In this document: piece after piece, positions 1 through 8,907 of the stretch
Position numbering within the stretch: position 1 is the first letter of the stretch
Layout of the letters: every line of letters begins with the position of its first letter
Origin: Candidatus Gastranaerophilales bacterium
GTDB lineage: Bacteria > Cyanobacteriota > Vampirovibrionia > Gastranaerophilales > Gastranaerophilaceae
Direction: 5' to 3'
Length of the DNA: 62,841 nucleotides
Assembly (NCBI GenBank): GCA_944324245.1
Contig: CALUVO010000035.1
Location: 1 to 62,841, forward strand
The notes under the pieces: generated by a model
Database searches by the model: none
Seen by the model: the letters and a program-made list of their open reading frames with translations, nothing else
What the model was told of the DNA's origin: nothing
Position numbers and translations under genes: made by a program

Positions 1-250
1 CCCGAACCCAGTCCGGGGAGCGAGACACGAAATGAGCACAAGCGACAGCGCAGCGAATGACAGTGTTGAGCGTGAAGAAAATCCAAGAAGCGGATTTGCC
101 TTCTTTTGCCGTTGAGCTGAGGCGAAACGTGCAAAATGGCTTCACGAAATTATCAATAGTTTTTCTTTGAATTATTGATTTGTAAATAGTGAAAGTGCGG
201 CTGTGGAGTCGAACGAAGTGAGCGAACAGCCATGTGAACAAGGTCAATAA
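1..250. repeat. GC-rich hairpin-bearing intergenic repeat remnant
   Basis: This non-coding stretch is much richer in G+C than its surroundings. It holds inverted repeats: AAATCC/GGATTT at about 81-97, ATCAATA/TATTGAT at about 152-179, and GGCTGT/ACAGCC at about 199-231. The block CGTGCAAAATG at about 128-138, followed by a TCACG, recurs in reverse orientation in the element at 49250-49437, so I place it in the same intergenic family. The left part runs off the window. No tRNA, rRNA or convincing coding frame was seen in it. Confidence 0.5.
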
Positions 251-267
251 AATAAAAAATTTTTGAT

Positions 268-279
268 TATAATATTGGT
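268..279 (+). promoter_or_regulatory. Putative leaderless promoter of mnmA (-10 TATAAT)
   Basis: A perfect TATAAT at 268-273 is followed by six bases and then the ATG at 280. Transcription would start at or next to the A of the start codon. No Shine-Dalgarno sequence precedes the ATG. The -35 region is weak. The same TAnnnT-N6-ATG layout occurs at four other genes in the window. Confidence 0.55.
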
Positions 280-1341
280 ATGGATAATCAAAACAAAAAT
301 ACCAAAGTAGCAGTTGCCCTATCAGGAGGGCTGGACAGCAGTGTAACCTGTTTTTTGCTTAAACAGCAGGGCTTTGATGTTGCGGCTGTTACCGCAAAAA
401 TGGTGGATGATGCAAAATTTGAACAGATTATTTGTAACGCAAAAAAAGTTGCCGACAAACTCTCTATACCGCACTACGTTATTGATGTAACCAAAGAATT
501 TAAAAAGGATGTTATTGATTATTTTGAAAATTCTTACAGAAACGGACAGACTCCGAATCCTTGTATCCTTTGCAACAGAACAATAAAATGGGGACGGCTT
601 TTTGATTTTGCGATAAATAATCTGGGCTGTGATTATGTCGCATCAGGACATTATGCAAAGATTATCGATGACAACGGGATAAAAAAAATGTATCCGGCAA
701 AGGATTTACAAAAAGACCAGCAGTATTATTTGTTTGAGCTGAATCAATCCCATCTTAACAGAATAATGTTTCCATTGAGCGATTACACAAAAGATGATAT
801 AAGAAAAATTGCACTTGAAAACGATTTACCGTCAAAATCCTCAAAAGAAAGTCAGGATATCTGCTTTATAATAAAGCCGATGACAACAAAAAAATACATT
901 ACAGAAAAACTCGGACATAAAAAAGGGGATTTTGTATACATAAAAAGCAATAAAAAAATCGGTATACACGATGGTTTTTATCAATATACAATCGGTCAGA
1001 GAAAAGGCATAGGTATTGCATGGGAAGAGCCTTTGTATGTGGTAAAGCTTGATGCAAAACAAAATATTGTATATGTCGGAACAAAAGAAGATTTGCTAAA
1101 AAATGAACTCACAATACATGATGTAAAATTCCAGTATCCTTTTGAGAAACGTGAATTTAGCGCAAATGTAAAAATAAGATATAATATGCAGGCGCAAAAA
1201 GCACAAATTGTTTTGGATTGTCAAAAGAAAACAGGAAAAATTATATTTGAAATGCCGGTAGCCTCGGTTACATCAGGTCAGGCTGCCGTATTTTATGATA
1301 TAAATGATAATCATCTTATAGGCGGAGGCTGGATTGACTGA
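280..1341 (+). CDS. mnmA: tRNA-specific 2-thiouridylase MnmA
   Basis: MnmA uses ATP and a persulfide sulfur to thiolate U34 of tRNAs for Lys, Glu and Gln. The 353-residue length is normal for the family. The PP-loop SGGLDSS lies at residues 15-21. The catalytic cysteine pair is present: C95 in NPCILCN, and C195 in SQDICFI. GHYAK at 124-128 is also typical. The ATG at 280 has no Shine-Dalgarno but sits 6 nt after TATAAT, suggesting a leaderless message. The 3' end overlaps hydE by 8 bp, so the two genes are probably co-transcribed although their functions differ. Confidence 0.95.
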   Translation: MDNQNKNTKVAVALSGGLDSSVTCFLLKQQGFDVAAVTAKMVDDAKFEQIICNAKKVADKLSIPHYVIDVTKEFKKDVIDYFENSYRNGQTPNPCILCNRTIKWGRLFDFAINNLGCDYVASGHYAKIIDDNGIKKMYPAKDLQKDQQYYLFELNQSHLNRIMFPLSDYTKDDIRKIALENDLPSKSSKESQDICFIIKPMTTKKYITEKLGHKKGDFVYIKSNKKIGIHDGFYQYTIGQRKGIGIAWEEPLYVVKLDAKQNIVYVGTKEDLLKNELTIHDVKFQYPFEKREFSANVKIRYNMQAQKAQIVLDCQKKTGKIIFEMPVASVTSGQAAVFYDINDNHLIGGGWID

Positions 1342-2374
1342 TTTAAAAAAATTAATAACCGCTGCCCAAGACTGCCACAAGCTTTCAGAAGAACAAATTA
1401 TTGCCGTTTTAAAGGATGATTCAATCAACGATTTTTTGTTTGAAGCAGCTGACAAAGTCAGAGAAAAATATGTGGGCAATGCGGTTCATTTAAGAGGTCT
1501 GATTGAATTTTCAAATATCTGTAAATGCAGCTGCAAATACTGCGGAATACGAAAAGAAAACACATCCGTACAAAGATACAGGATGACCGAAGAAGAAATT
1601 CTTTCGCTTGCACAAAAGGCAAAAGAATACGGATATAAGACAGTTGTACTCCAATCCGGAGAAGATTCTTTTTTTTCAAAAGAAAAAATGGTATCGATTA
1701 TAAAAAAAATAAAAGAGATGGGATTTGCTCTCACACTCAGTATTGGTGAAAAAACTTATGAAGAATATAAAGCATACAAAGATGCCGGTGCTGACAGATA
1801 TCTTTTGAGAATAGAAACAACTGATAAAAATCTGTATCAAAAAATGCATCCTGATATGTCTTTTGAAAACAGGATAAATTGTCTTAAAAATTTAAAAAAA
1901 CTCGGCTATGAGACAGGTACGGGATGCCTTGTCGGTTTGCCGGAACAGAGTATAGAATCACTGGCTCACGATATACTTTTTTTTAAAGAGCTTGATGCTG
2001 ATATGATAGGTCTCGGACCGTTTATCCCCGCACCTGACACGCCTCTGGAAAATGAAAACGGCGGTACTCTGACAATGGCTTTAAAAGTAATGGCGCTAAC
2101 AAGACTGCTATTGCCGGATATAAATATACCTGCAACTACGGCGATGGAGACACTGGAGCCTGATGGAAGGCTAAAAGCGCTGCAAAGCGGAGCAAATGTC
2201 GTTATGCCGAATGTTACGGATAAAGAATGCAAGCACAAGTATACAATCTATCCCGGCAAAGCAGGTCTAAACAATACTGCGCAAGATTATAAAAGAAATA
2301 TAGCTTTTATAATTGAAAATATAGGCCGAAAAATTTCTTGTAATTTCGGTTTCAGAAATAGAATTAAAGAATAA
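1334..2374 (+). CDS. hydE: [FeFe]-hydrogenase H-cluster radical SAM maturase HydE
   Basis: HydE is a radical-SAM enzyme that, with HydF and HydG, builds the diiron subcluster of [FeFe]-hydrogenase. This implies anaerobic hydrogen metabolism. The 4Fe-4S motif CxxxCxxC is at C63, C67 and C70 (CKCSCKYC). The sequence then follows the HydE/BioB-like barrel pattern, with ExTDKNLYQ-like and GLPEQS segments. Length (346 aa) fits. The start is a TTG at 1334, supported by GGAGG at 1324-1328 inside the end of mnmA. HydF, HydG and the hydrogenase are not in the window. The related enzyme PylB is an alternative, but the gene resembles HydE more. Confidence 0.87.
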   Translation: MTDLKKLITAAQDCHKLSEEQIIAVLKDDSINDFLFEAADKVREKYVGNAVHLRGLIEFSNICKCSCKYCGIRKENTSVQRYRMTEEEILSLAQKAKEYGYKTVVLQSGEDSFFSKEKMVSIIKKIKEMGFALTLSIGEKTYEEYKAYKDAGADRYLLRIETTDKNLYQKMHPDMSFENRINCLKNLKKLGYETGTGCLVGLPEQSIESLAHDILFFKELDADMIGLGPFIPAPDTPLENENGGTLTMALKVMALTRLLLPDINIPATTAMETLEPDGRLKALQSGANVVMPNVTDKECKHKYTIYPGKAGLNNTAQDYKRNIAFIIENIGRKISCNFGFRNRIKE

Positions 2375-2376
2375 TC

Positions 2377-2796
2377 TTAAAAGCTTGCTCTTTCAAAAAC
2401 ATTTTCAGCTGATTTAATAAAATTTTTGAAAATAGTTTTTATTCTTGGATTTTTCAAAGCTGAATCAATGGAAAATTTATTCCCGTTTGCCGGAGAAAGG
2501 GCATAAGTAGTATCTTTATCAAAAGGTGACTGAGCTACAAATGTAAGAACTCTTGTTCTGAAATCATTTTTGTCAGCAAGCGGTTCAACAACTATTGCCG
2601 ATTTCTTAATAAAAGAACCGGGTATAGGATTTTCTATATTTACTTTTACAGGTTTAAATCTTCCTATTTCAGGGATTTCTGCAAATTTATGCTGAAGCTC
2701 TTTGAATGCAGCTTCTATTTTTTGTATTTGAGTTTTTGGGAAAATGGTAGCAGTTGTGGCAACTGTTTTTCTGACTGTTGAAAAATCTGTTTTCAT
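2377..2796 (-). CDS. Hypothetical protein, second gene of a two-gene unit
   Basis: I do not recognise this 139-residue protein. It has no signal peptide or membrane segment and is mixed basic/hydrophobic. Its start is supported by GGAG 8 nt before the ATG. It follows the RelA/SpoT-like gene by only 27 bp on the same strand, so the two are probably one transcript. It converges on hydE with a 2-bp gap. A partner role for the upstream protein is possible but only inferred from position. Confidence 0.6.
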   Translation of the reverse strand: MKTDFSTVRKTVATTATIFPKTQIQKIEAAFKELQHKFAEIPEIGRFKPVKVNIENPIPGSFIKKSAIVVEPLADKNDFRTRVLTFVAQSPFDKDTTYALSPANGNKFSIDSALKNPRIKTIFKNFIKSAENVFERASF

Positions 2797-2823
2797 GTTT
2801 ATATTCTCCAGGTTATTATGTTA

Positions 2824-4242
2824 TTAATGTTTTTGACCGTATTTTTTCTTTATTAAGTTTGCTTTTTTGTCAATTAAGTCTAAAGATTCAAAACTCAAAA
2901 CTTCATACTGTCCGAGTCCGAAATCTGCCAATAACGGATAGTCATCAGCTTCTTTGTATACATGTTTATTTTTTGTTTCACCGTTTCTTATTCTTGCATA
3001 AGTTGTTTTTTCATATTCAAGATATGCATTTTCTTTTACGGGGTCGCTGAATACTTCGTTTACAGCATCTACAATACCTGTAGAATCATAGTAGTCTTGG
3101 AGTTCCGGTATCCCTTTACCTATATCTTTTTTTGCAAGAATATCATATATAAGGTGCTCAATCTGCCCCAAATAGTTTAATTTTTCGCTTCTTATCTGCA
3201 GTTCACCGAGAACTGTTTTTATTTTGCCTTTTTTATCTTTAATTTCAAATTCTATATTCATCTGGGTTGTTGTATAGCCGTTTTTCTTTCTGACTTCAGA
3301 ATTATTTACAAGCTGCAATCCGGGTGATGACTGCTGCCATAATTTTGCTGTATTCTGGCTTATATACGGGTATATGTGGTTAGAATGATAATTGCTTACT
3401 TTTGTAATTTTTATATCATTGCGCAGAATTGCTTTTGTAAGATATTCTTCCACTTTTTTCATATCGGCATCATCGGGAAGAACAAGTCTGATACCTATAA
3501 GATCCCGAATCCAGTTAACAGCTTTTTGGTAGTCTTTTGTTGAAGTTTTCAATGATTCTTCTAGTGCCTTATATCCTCTGGCATCAAGCTTCAATTCAGC
3601 ATCTTGCAGACTCATTTTAATAAGTTCTTTTTCATTTTTATCAAGCTGTTTATATGATTTTTTCTTGAATTCTTTTGCAAAACTGTTCAGTACATCGCCG
3701 TCTATATATTCACTTTTATATTCTTTTATCAATTTGTTATAAATTGAAACAGAATCCTTTGCTGCCGGCTGTCCGTTTTTTTCTCTTGCTTTTATATATT
3801 TTCCAAATTCTTTTTCACCGCCAAAGATTTTTTTTAATTGTTTTATTGCAGGTTCAATAGCTTCATTTCCGTCTTTTTCCAGTTTTTTTGCTGTTGCTTT
3901 ATAAAAAGATATCTTTTTTGCGGCAAGTGTAATTATCTTTATCTGTTTATCCGTGAAAATTTTTTCACCTTTAGAATTTATTTTTGGCTGTAAAAGACAG
4001 TTTATTTCATCGCCCAGAATATTTTCTTTTACAACAAGATTGTAATCTTTCAACAGCTGTGCAGGAGTTGTCATATCCTTCGCTGAAACTTTTTTGAGCT
4101 TAGCCGGTTTTACTGCCTCAAAAGTATCAGTTTTAGGCGAGCGTTCAAGAGAGTTTTCCTGAATACCCGTGTCAGATTTCTTCTGTCCGAAAGAAGGAAC
4201 CGCATTAATTTGCAATAAATTTAAAGGTAATAATTTTATCAT
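2824..4242 (-). CDS. RelA/SpoT-like nucleotidyltransferase domain protein
   Basis: This 472-residue protein has a long, Lys-rich, mostly helical N-terminal half (about 1-235) and a RelA/SpoT-type synthetase fold at about 236-372. The visible motifs are DLIGIR (247-252, matching D-x-x-G-x-R), KNGY (320-323), and ELQIRS (347-352) followed by IEH (361-363), as in the EIQIRT...LEH block of alarmone synthetases. The usual GYxSxH reads GYTTTQ, so the histidine is replaced, and the ATP-binding RxK segment is poorly conserved. Family members make (p)ppGpp or modify tRNA as toxins; which applies here is unknown. There is no HD hydrolase domain. The N-terminus carries AVPSFGQ (14-20), like other proteins in the window. 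No Shine-Dalgarno is evident. It is divergent from lptC. Confidence 0.65.
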   Translation of the reverse strand: MIKLLPLNLLQINAVPSFGQKKSDTGIQENSLERSPKTDTFEAVKPAKLKKVSAKDMTTPAQLLKDYNLVVKENILGDEINCLLQPKINSKGEKIFTDKQIKIITLAAKKISFYKATAKKLEKDGNEAIEPAIKQLKKIFGGEKEFGKYIKAREKNGQPAAKDSVSIYNKLIKEYKSEYIDGDVLNSFAKEFKKKSYKQLDKNEKELIKMSLQDAELKLDARGYKALEESLKTSTKDYQKAVNWIRDLIGIRLVLPDDADMKKVEEYLTKAILRNDIKITKVSNYHSNHIYPYISQNTAKLWQQSSPGLQLVNNSEVRKKNGYTTTQMNIEFEIKDKKGKIKTVLGELQIRSEKLNYLGQIEHLIYDILAKKDIGKGIPELQDYYDSTGIVDAVNEVFSDPVKENAYLEYEKTTYARIRNGETKNKHVYKEADDYPLLADFGLGQYEVLSFESLDLIDKKANLIKKKYGQKH

Positions 4243-4339
4243 AATTTTCGGCTTTATATTAACTGGTAATATCTATTAAAGTCATAAACAAAAAAATTTG
4301 TCATTACTTAAAAATAATTTTTATAAAATGAAATATTTT

Positions 4340-4374
4340 GTTACATGTGTACAATTTCGTGTTAAAATTATCGC
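4340..4374 (+). promoter_or_regulatory. Putative leaderless promoter of lptC
   Basis: A -35-like GTTACA at 4340-4345 is separated by 17 bp from TAAAAT at 4363-4368, which is preceded by an extended -10 TG at 4360-4361. The ATG follows exactly 6 nt after the -10. There is no Shine-Dalgarno. Confidence 0.5.
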
Positions 4375-4956
4375 ATGTCTAAACGAAAAATTGCTTATAT
4401 AGTTATTCTCTCTACCATTGTTATAGGCTGCACATGGGCCTTTATAGCAGCAGGAGTGATTACTAAAAATTTTAAAAAAGAAGTCTTAAAAGACGCAGGA
4501 CAAAAACAGGAACTCAATATCCAGAATCTTATAATTACGGAGACAAAAGAAGATAAAAAATACTGGGAGTTGTACGCTGAATCCGGTTATTATGACAATC
4601 AGAATAAAGTTGCAATTTTATATAATGTTATAGGCAACTTTTACGATGATGACAAAGTTGTGCTAAGCATGGAGTCCAGCAAAGGGACTTTTAGCGAAGA
4701 TACAAAAAAAGTTGTGCTTTATGATAATACATATTTTATTTATAAAGACGGCACAGATGTAAGAGCAGACAGGTTTGTATGGCAGGGGAACGACAAAGAT
4801 ATCACTGCACAGGGCAATGTGGTAATAAGAAAAAAAGGTGAAGTTAAAACCTACAGCAACGAAGCTGTCCTTAGCAATAAAATGACAACAATAAGAATAA
4901 AAGGACGATCCAGAACCGAACTTTACAGCAAGGGGAATTTTGATGAAAAGATTTAA
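4375..4956 (+). CDS. lptC: LPS export protein LptC-like
   Basis: LptC is the single-pass inner-membrane protein that passes lipopolysaccharide from LptBFG to the LptA bridge. This 193-residue protein has one N-terminal membrane segment (about 7-30) followed by a beta-rich periplasmic domain. Phrases such as AQGNVVIRKKGEVKTYSNEAVL (read in two parts, about 143-164) are typical of LptC/OstA folds. It overlaps lptA by 14 bp, and the pairing supports the call. The ATG has an upstream -10 but no Shine-Dalgarno. Sequence conservation in this family is low, so the assignment depends partly on context. Confidence 0.8.
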   Translation: MSKRKIAYIVILSTIVIGCTWAFIAAGVITKNFKKEVLKDAGQKQELNIQNLIITETKEDKKYWELYAESGYYDNQNKVAILYNVIGNFYDDDKVVLSMESSKGTFSEDTKKVVLYDNTYFIYKDGTDVRADRFVWQGNDKDITAQGNVVIRKKGEVKTYSNEAVLSNKMTTIRIKGRSRTELYSKGNFDEKI

Positions 4957-5914
4957 ATTTTTAATTTTAATACCTATGATTATACTGGCTGCAGGAATTG
5001 CTCTTGCTGCTGATTTATCTATCGAATCAGACAAACAAACCTTTAAAATGGAGGAAAACAAAGCAAAATTTGAAGGGAACGTCAGAGTAAAAATGGACGA
5101 CATAAACGCAACTGCACCGAGAGCAGAAGTATTTATTGACCCTAAATCAAAACAGCTTACGGATGCAGTGATGTATGACCAGCCTTATGTTGTTCAAGTC
5201 AAGACTGATAAGAAGAATGAAATCAAAGCTAATATATTAAAAATGTCGCTTTTAAATAAAAAAATAAAAGCCGAAGGAAACACCCAGACTACCGTAACGC
5301 AGACAAATGCTCAAAAGCCTACTGTAATTATCACCGCTGATACACAGGAATACGATACAAATACAAAAACCCTTACAGCAAACGGCAATGTCATTATTTA
5401 TTACAAAGACGTAGAAACTTTTTCTAATTCTGCCGTTGCAAACCTGAATAAAAACGGTGATTTACAAAAAATCACACTTACGGGAAACGGCAGGCTTAAA
5501 CAAAAAGACAGCGTAATTACCGCAGACAAATTTATTTATGATGCAGTAAAGGAAGTTGCTTACGGACTGGGTTCAGCCCACAGTGATGTCGATATGGACG
5601 GTACAAGAATAAACGTATGGTCTGACAGGCAGGAATATTACAAAGCCAATAACATTATACAGGCCTCTGGCAAAGTCCATGTAACATACAAAGACTATGA
5701 TGCAAAAGGCCCAAAAGCCACTGTATATCCTGACCCAAAAACTAACAAGCCTAATGAAATTGTATTTTTAGGACGTTCTACCATAACAGAGCAAATGAGA
5801 TCCATAGAAGCTGACAGGATAAAAATGTATATTAACCCGAAAAACTTCTTTGCCGAAGGCAATGTAAAAACGGTCATAAAAAATGTACAGCAGAACAAAA
5901 AGGGTGATTTTTAA
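4943..5914 (+). CDS. lptA: LptA/OstA-family periplasmic LPS transport protein
   Basis: LptA forms the periplasmic beta-jellyroll bridge carrying lipopolysaccharide to the outer membrane. A signal peptide covers about residues 1-22, ending at ALA before ADLS. Two or more OstA-like repeats follow, each with the pattern 'G(N)V(R/I)V...A.AEV.' and 'A(E/D)G(N)...'. At 323 residues it is longer than the approximately 185-residue E. coli LptA, as in cyanobacterial forms with extra repeats. I chose ATG 4943 rather than the TTG three bases earlier because AGGGGAA at 4931-4937 is well spaced for it. It lies directly downstream of and overlaps lptC. Confidence 0.82.
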   Translation: MKRFKFLILIPMIILAAGIALAADLSIESDKQTFKMEENKAKFEGNVRVKMDDINATAPRAEVFIDPKSKQLTDAVMYDQPYVVQVKTDKKNEIKANILKMSLLNKKIKAEGNTQTTVTQTNAQKPTVIITADTQEYDTNTKTLTANGNVIIYYKDVETFSNSAVANLNKNGDLQKITLTGNGRLKQKDSVITADKFIYDAVKEVAYGLGSAHSDVDMDGTRINVWSDRQEYYKANNIIQASGKVHVTYKDYDAKGPKATVYPDPKTNKPNEIVFLGRSTITEQMRSIEADRIKMYINPKNFFAEGNVKTVIKNVQQNKKGDF

Positions 5915-5970
5915 TTTTTAAAAATCGTTGTTAGTCGGTTCAAATGTGACTTTGTGCTTACCTACAAAGT

Positions 5971-6254
5971 ATGTCTGAGAAAAATTCTAGATAGGAGTCT
6001 GCCTCATAAAAGCAACTAAATGTTGTTTTTATGTGATGGCTAAGTCAAAAGCGAAGCTTTTGCGTGCAATGGACTCCGTGCGAAAGGTGTCTGTGGCACG
6101 ATTCGAATGGAGACTCTGCCGAATAAAATATGAATAAATGACATATTTATGAGAGGAGCTAAGTGAGATACGAAGTATCCCCGTGCAGTATAAAAATTAC
6201 CATACGCCGTACACATCAGGATGCCCTCGGGTACAGGCAAGGTTTCATTCAGAA
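5971..6254 (+). repeat. Modular hairpin element, forward orientation, two tandem modules
   Basis: The 436-base gap between lptA and the next gene is filled mainly by this element. It starts ATGTCTGAG (5971) and ends with a degenerate CATTCAGAA (about 6246-6254). Two tandem modules share the order CTGCC, hairpin 1, GCTAAGT, hairpin 2, CGTGCA. Module 1 has hairpin 1 at 6006-6032 (stem ATAAAAGCAAC, loop TAAAT) and hairpin 2 at 6046-6062 (CAAAAGC-GAA-GCTTTTG). Module 2 has hairpin 1 at 6123-6150 (stem based on AAAATATG) and hairpin 2 at 6167-6179 (GATAC-GAA-GTATC). The block CATCAGGATGCCCTCGGGTA lies at about 6215-6234. Bases 6255-6350 hold nothing recognised. Confidence 0.75.
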
Positions 6255-6350
6255 ATAATATTAAATTTTCTTTACATTTGTTTTATTTTTATCAAAATTT
6301 TTCATAAAAAATTTTTTATATAAATGTAGGTAAATGAAGGTTTATTTTTT

Positions 6351-6737
6351 ATGACAATTAGTACAGTAAATTACGGATATTATCCTCAGATACATAAACA
6401 ATCCGATATTGCTGGACGTACATCAAGAATTTGCTATGCGGATAATGAAAATGTACCGGCGGAAAAAAGAGGTAAAGAAATCTCTGATGAAGATTATAAA
6501 AAACTTCAGGAACAAAAATCGGCTTCTATAAAATATTTCAAAGCACCTGCTGCAAAAGATGTAAAAAAAGCAGTATCAACCTTTGAAAAATGGCTGGAAA
6601 AATATACCTCAAGACCGCACAGGTATGATATTGACAGAATAAAAGACAATACAAATATGACATTGGATTATATCAACAATTTAAACAATAATCCAGATGG
6701 AAATCATAAAGCTTCTAGATATGAGGTTCTTGTTTAG
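6351..6737 (+). CDS. Hypothetical protein
   Basis: I do not recognise this 128-residue soluble, charged protein. It has no signal peptide or membrane segment. The region around residues 50-100 looks helical and Lys-rich. An AAGG lies about 11 nt before the ATG, a weak but usable ribosome site. Its last four bases overlap the end of the convergent PfkB kinase gene. It stands alone after the repeat element. Confidence 0.55.
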   Translation: MTISTVNYGYYPQIHKQSDIAGRTSRICYADNENVPAEKRGKEISDEDYKKLQEQKSASIKYFKAPAAKDVKKAVSTFEKWLEKYTSRPHRYDIDRIKDNTNMTLDYINNLNNNPDGNHKASRYEVLV

Positions 6738-7777
6738 ACAATTTCCACTCTGAATGCCGGGGCTTGTTTTAGTCTTTCTTCTATTTCATCAAATGTCAAA
6801 AAGCCTTCCTGAGCACCAAAATTTGAAACAACTGATGCCGCATTAACAGATGCCATCATCAATGACTTTTCTATATTCCAGTTAGTGTGTTCAAGTGCCG
6901 CGGCAAAGGTAGATGACAGTGCATCTCCTGCACCGAGTGTACTCACAACTTTTGCTGGAAATTCCGGACATCTGTAATATTTTTTGCCGTCATAAGCATA
7001 TACGCCGTGTTTTCCGTCTGTAATAATTACGACTTTGGCATCCGTTGATTTTAGCTTATCAAGCATTGCTTTTATATCAGGGTGTATTGTTTCTGAAGAA
7101 AAGCTTTCAGTCTTTGTATCCGGACGAACTTCTATCTTTGTTACAAGCGAGGCTTCTTCTTTATTCATAACAACAACTTCTGCTGTTGCAAGAATTTTTT
7201 CAAAATATTTCAAACCCTTTTTTAAGCTTGAGCTGCCGGGGTTAATGATTACATTTGTGTTGTTTTCTTCTGCAAAATGAGCAAGCTTATCCAGAACAGC
7301 TCCTGATTGTCCGTTGAGCGGTGCAATATAAAGCCACTTTGCATTTTTTATTGCATCGTAATTAATTTCATTTTCTTTGATTGTTCCGTTTGTACCTCTG
7401 TGTGCCAGAACAGTTCTGTTGCCTTCAAAACTTAAAAGAATTATTGAAAAGCCCGAGCTTTCATCTTTACTTACTATAACGTTTTCTGTGTCAACACCGG
7501 CATGTTTTATGCGGTGCATAATGGTTTTACCCTGAAAATCTTCGCCGATTTTAAAAATAGCACTTGTGTTAAATCCGAGATTGGCAAGATTTGCTGCCGC
7601 ATTGAGACCGCCGCCTCCTACTGCGGTAGTAAAACTATCTATTTCGACTTTGGCTCCGTAAGGAAATGACATAAATTCCGTGCTCGTCTTTTTTGTGCTT
7701 ACGGAAACTATATCGGCAGCTTCGCTCTCTACAAATGCATCTATTGTTGCACTGCCAATGGTCACAAAATCGTACAT
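6734..7777 (-). CDS. PfkB-family carbohydrate/nucleoside kinase
   Basis: PfkB-family kinases phosphorylate sugars or nucleosides (for example ribose, fructose or adenosine) with ATP. The N-terminal GGGGLNAAANLANLG at about 53-67 is the family's substrate-side signature, and TLGAGDALSSTF near residue 280 holds the GAGD anion hole and catalytic Asp. At 347 residues it is slightly longer than ribokinases, with an insert around residues 200-225. The start has AAAGGAG well placed upstream. Substrate cannot be told from the sequence, and there is no pathway neighbour. Confidence 0.85.
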   Translation of the reverse strand: MYDFVTIGSATIDAFVESEAADIVSVSTKKTSTEFMSFPYGAKVEIDSFTTAVGGGGLNAAANLANLGFNTSAIFKIGEDFQGKTIMHRIKHAGVDTENVIVSKDESSGFSIILLSFEGNRTVLAHRGTNGTIKENEINYDAIKNAKWLYIAPLNGQSGAVLDKLAHFAEENNTNVIINPGSSSLKKGLKYFEKILATAEVVVMNKEEASLVTKIEVRPDTKTESFSSETIHPDIKAMLDKLKSTDAKVVIITDGKHGVYAYDGKKYYRCPEFPAKVVSTLGAGDALSSTFAAALEHTNWNIEKSLMMASVNAASVVSNFGAQEGFLTFDEIEERLKQAPAFRVEIV

Positions 7778-7858
7778 ATTAATATCTCCTTTAATAAACT
7801 AGTGCTTGTAATTGCTATTTAATCAGCTATTTCAGTAAGCAGATTATTGTCAAAGATT

Positions 7859-8773
7859 TTAAGCTCTCGGATGACTCTTATCATACACCTCTTTTAGCCG
7901 TTCTGTCGAGACATGTGTATAAATTTGCGTGTTTGAAATAGAAGCGTGTCCCAAAAGCTCCTGCACAACCCTCAAGTCCGCTCCGTTTTCAAGAAGCTTT
8001 GTTGCAAAGCTGTGTCTAAATACGTGCGGTGTTACTTTTTTGGGAAGTTCTATTTTTTTTACTATGTCATTCAAGGCTGCTCTGACTGATTGCGGCTGTA
8101 ATCTGTAGCCTGTTTTGTTTATAAACACCGGAGCATCTTCTGTTTCAGACAGGTCACACGGTTCTTCCGGCACCATATACCGTACATTTCTTATGTATTT
8201 TTCCAAAAAATCTTTTGCCCTCGAAGAAACAAGTACAATTCTTTCTTTTGCACCTTTACCCATTACGGTTATTTCGTTTTCCTCAAGATTCAAACTTCCG
8301 AAATTCAAACTGCTCAATTCCGAAATTCTCATACCTGTAGCGTACAAAAGTTCGAGTATAGTCCGGTTTCTAAAGCCTGCAGGCGTTTCTATTTTTATAT
8401 TGTTTAATATGTTTTCAATCTCCTGAGCTGAAAGAAATTTTGGCAGGCTTTTATTTCTTTTTGGTGCGTGTACACTGTCAGAAGGGTTTGTATCTAATAT
8501 TCTTTCTCGATACAAGTATCTGTAAAAGGTTCTGATTGCAGCGATTTTACGCGACAGAGTCGTTTTTGAATAGTTGAATCTTTGTATAAAAACAAGGTAG
8601 TCTTTGAGCTTTGTGTGATTCGTCTCTTCAACAGGAGTATTATCAAGCCACAGCAAAAAACTCAAAACATCGGAGTGATAGGCCCTTATTGTATGTTTTG
8701 AAAAGTTTTTTTCCGCTTCAAGATAAACTAAAAAATCGCTTAAATACCCTTTTGTAATATCATTTATTGCCAT
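7859..8773 (-). CDS. xerD: Tyrosine recombinase XerC/XerD
   Basis: This tyrosine recombinase probably resolves chromosome dimers at dif during division. Counted from ATG 8773, the catalytic residues are R149 (TGMRISEL), K173, H250 and R253 (HVFRHSFAT), H276 (LGHASIS) and Y285 (IYTHVS). The N-terminal SAM-like core-binding domain spans about 1-105. A total of 304 residues matches Xer proteins. The ATG at 8773 is favoured over an upstream in-frame TTG because that TTG would overlap a TATAAT box located 6 nt before the ATG. XerC and XerD cannot be separated here. There are no phage or integron neighbours, so a housekeeping role is likely. Confidence 0.88.
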   Translation of the reverse strand: MAINDITKGYLSDFLVYLEAEKNFSKHTIRAYHSDVLSFLLWLDNTPVEETNHTKLKDYLVFIQRFNYSKTTLSRKIAAIRTFYRYLYRERILDTNPSDSVHAPKRNKSLPKFLSAQEIENILNNIKIETPAGFRNRTILELLYATGMRISELSSLNFGSLNLEENEITVMGKGAKERIVLVSSRAKDFLEKYIRNVRYMVPEEPCDLSETEDAPVFINKTGYRLQPQSVRAALNDIVKKIELPKKVTPHVFRHSFATKLLENGADLRVVQELLGHASISNTQIYTHVSTERLKEVYDKSHPRA

Positions 8774-8785
8774 ACACAGATTATA
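8774..8785 (-). promoter_or_regulatory. Putative leaderless promoter of the Xer recombinase gene
   Basis: On the minus strand a perfect TATAAT (8785-8780) is followed by CTGTGT and then ATG at 8773. The predicted transcription start coincides with the start codon, and there is no Shine-Dalgarno. The -35 region is weak. Confidence 0.5.
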
Positions 8786-8907
8786 CAATATGCTTTATGT
8801 AAAAATAAAATTTGTTAATTATTTGAAAAATTAACTGGATATTGTATTATTAACATACGGCAGGATTGTGTTGTATCTGCAAAAATGACATGATAAAGGA
8901 GAGGAAA

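Noticed and set aside
6090..6120. GATTCGAATGG resembling a tRNA T-arm
   Set aside because: The flanks do not pair as a T-stem and no anticodon or acceptor arm can be drawn.
6040..6240. Minus-strand open frame inside the repeat element
   Set aside because: It lies wholly within a hairpin repeat, has no ribosome site and its codons come from repeated modules.
7859..8773. Phage or integron integrase
   Set aside because: Length, motifs and housekeeping neighbours fit XerC/XerD; no attachment site, cassette or phage gene is nearby.
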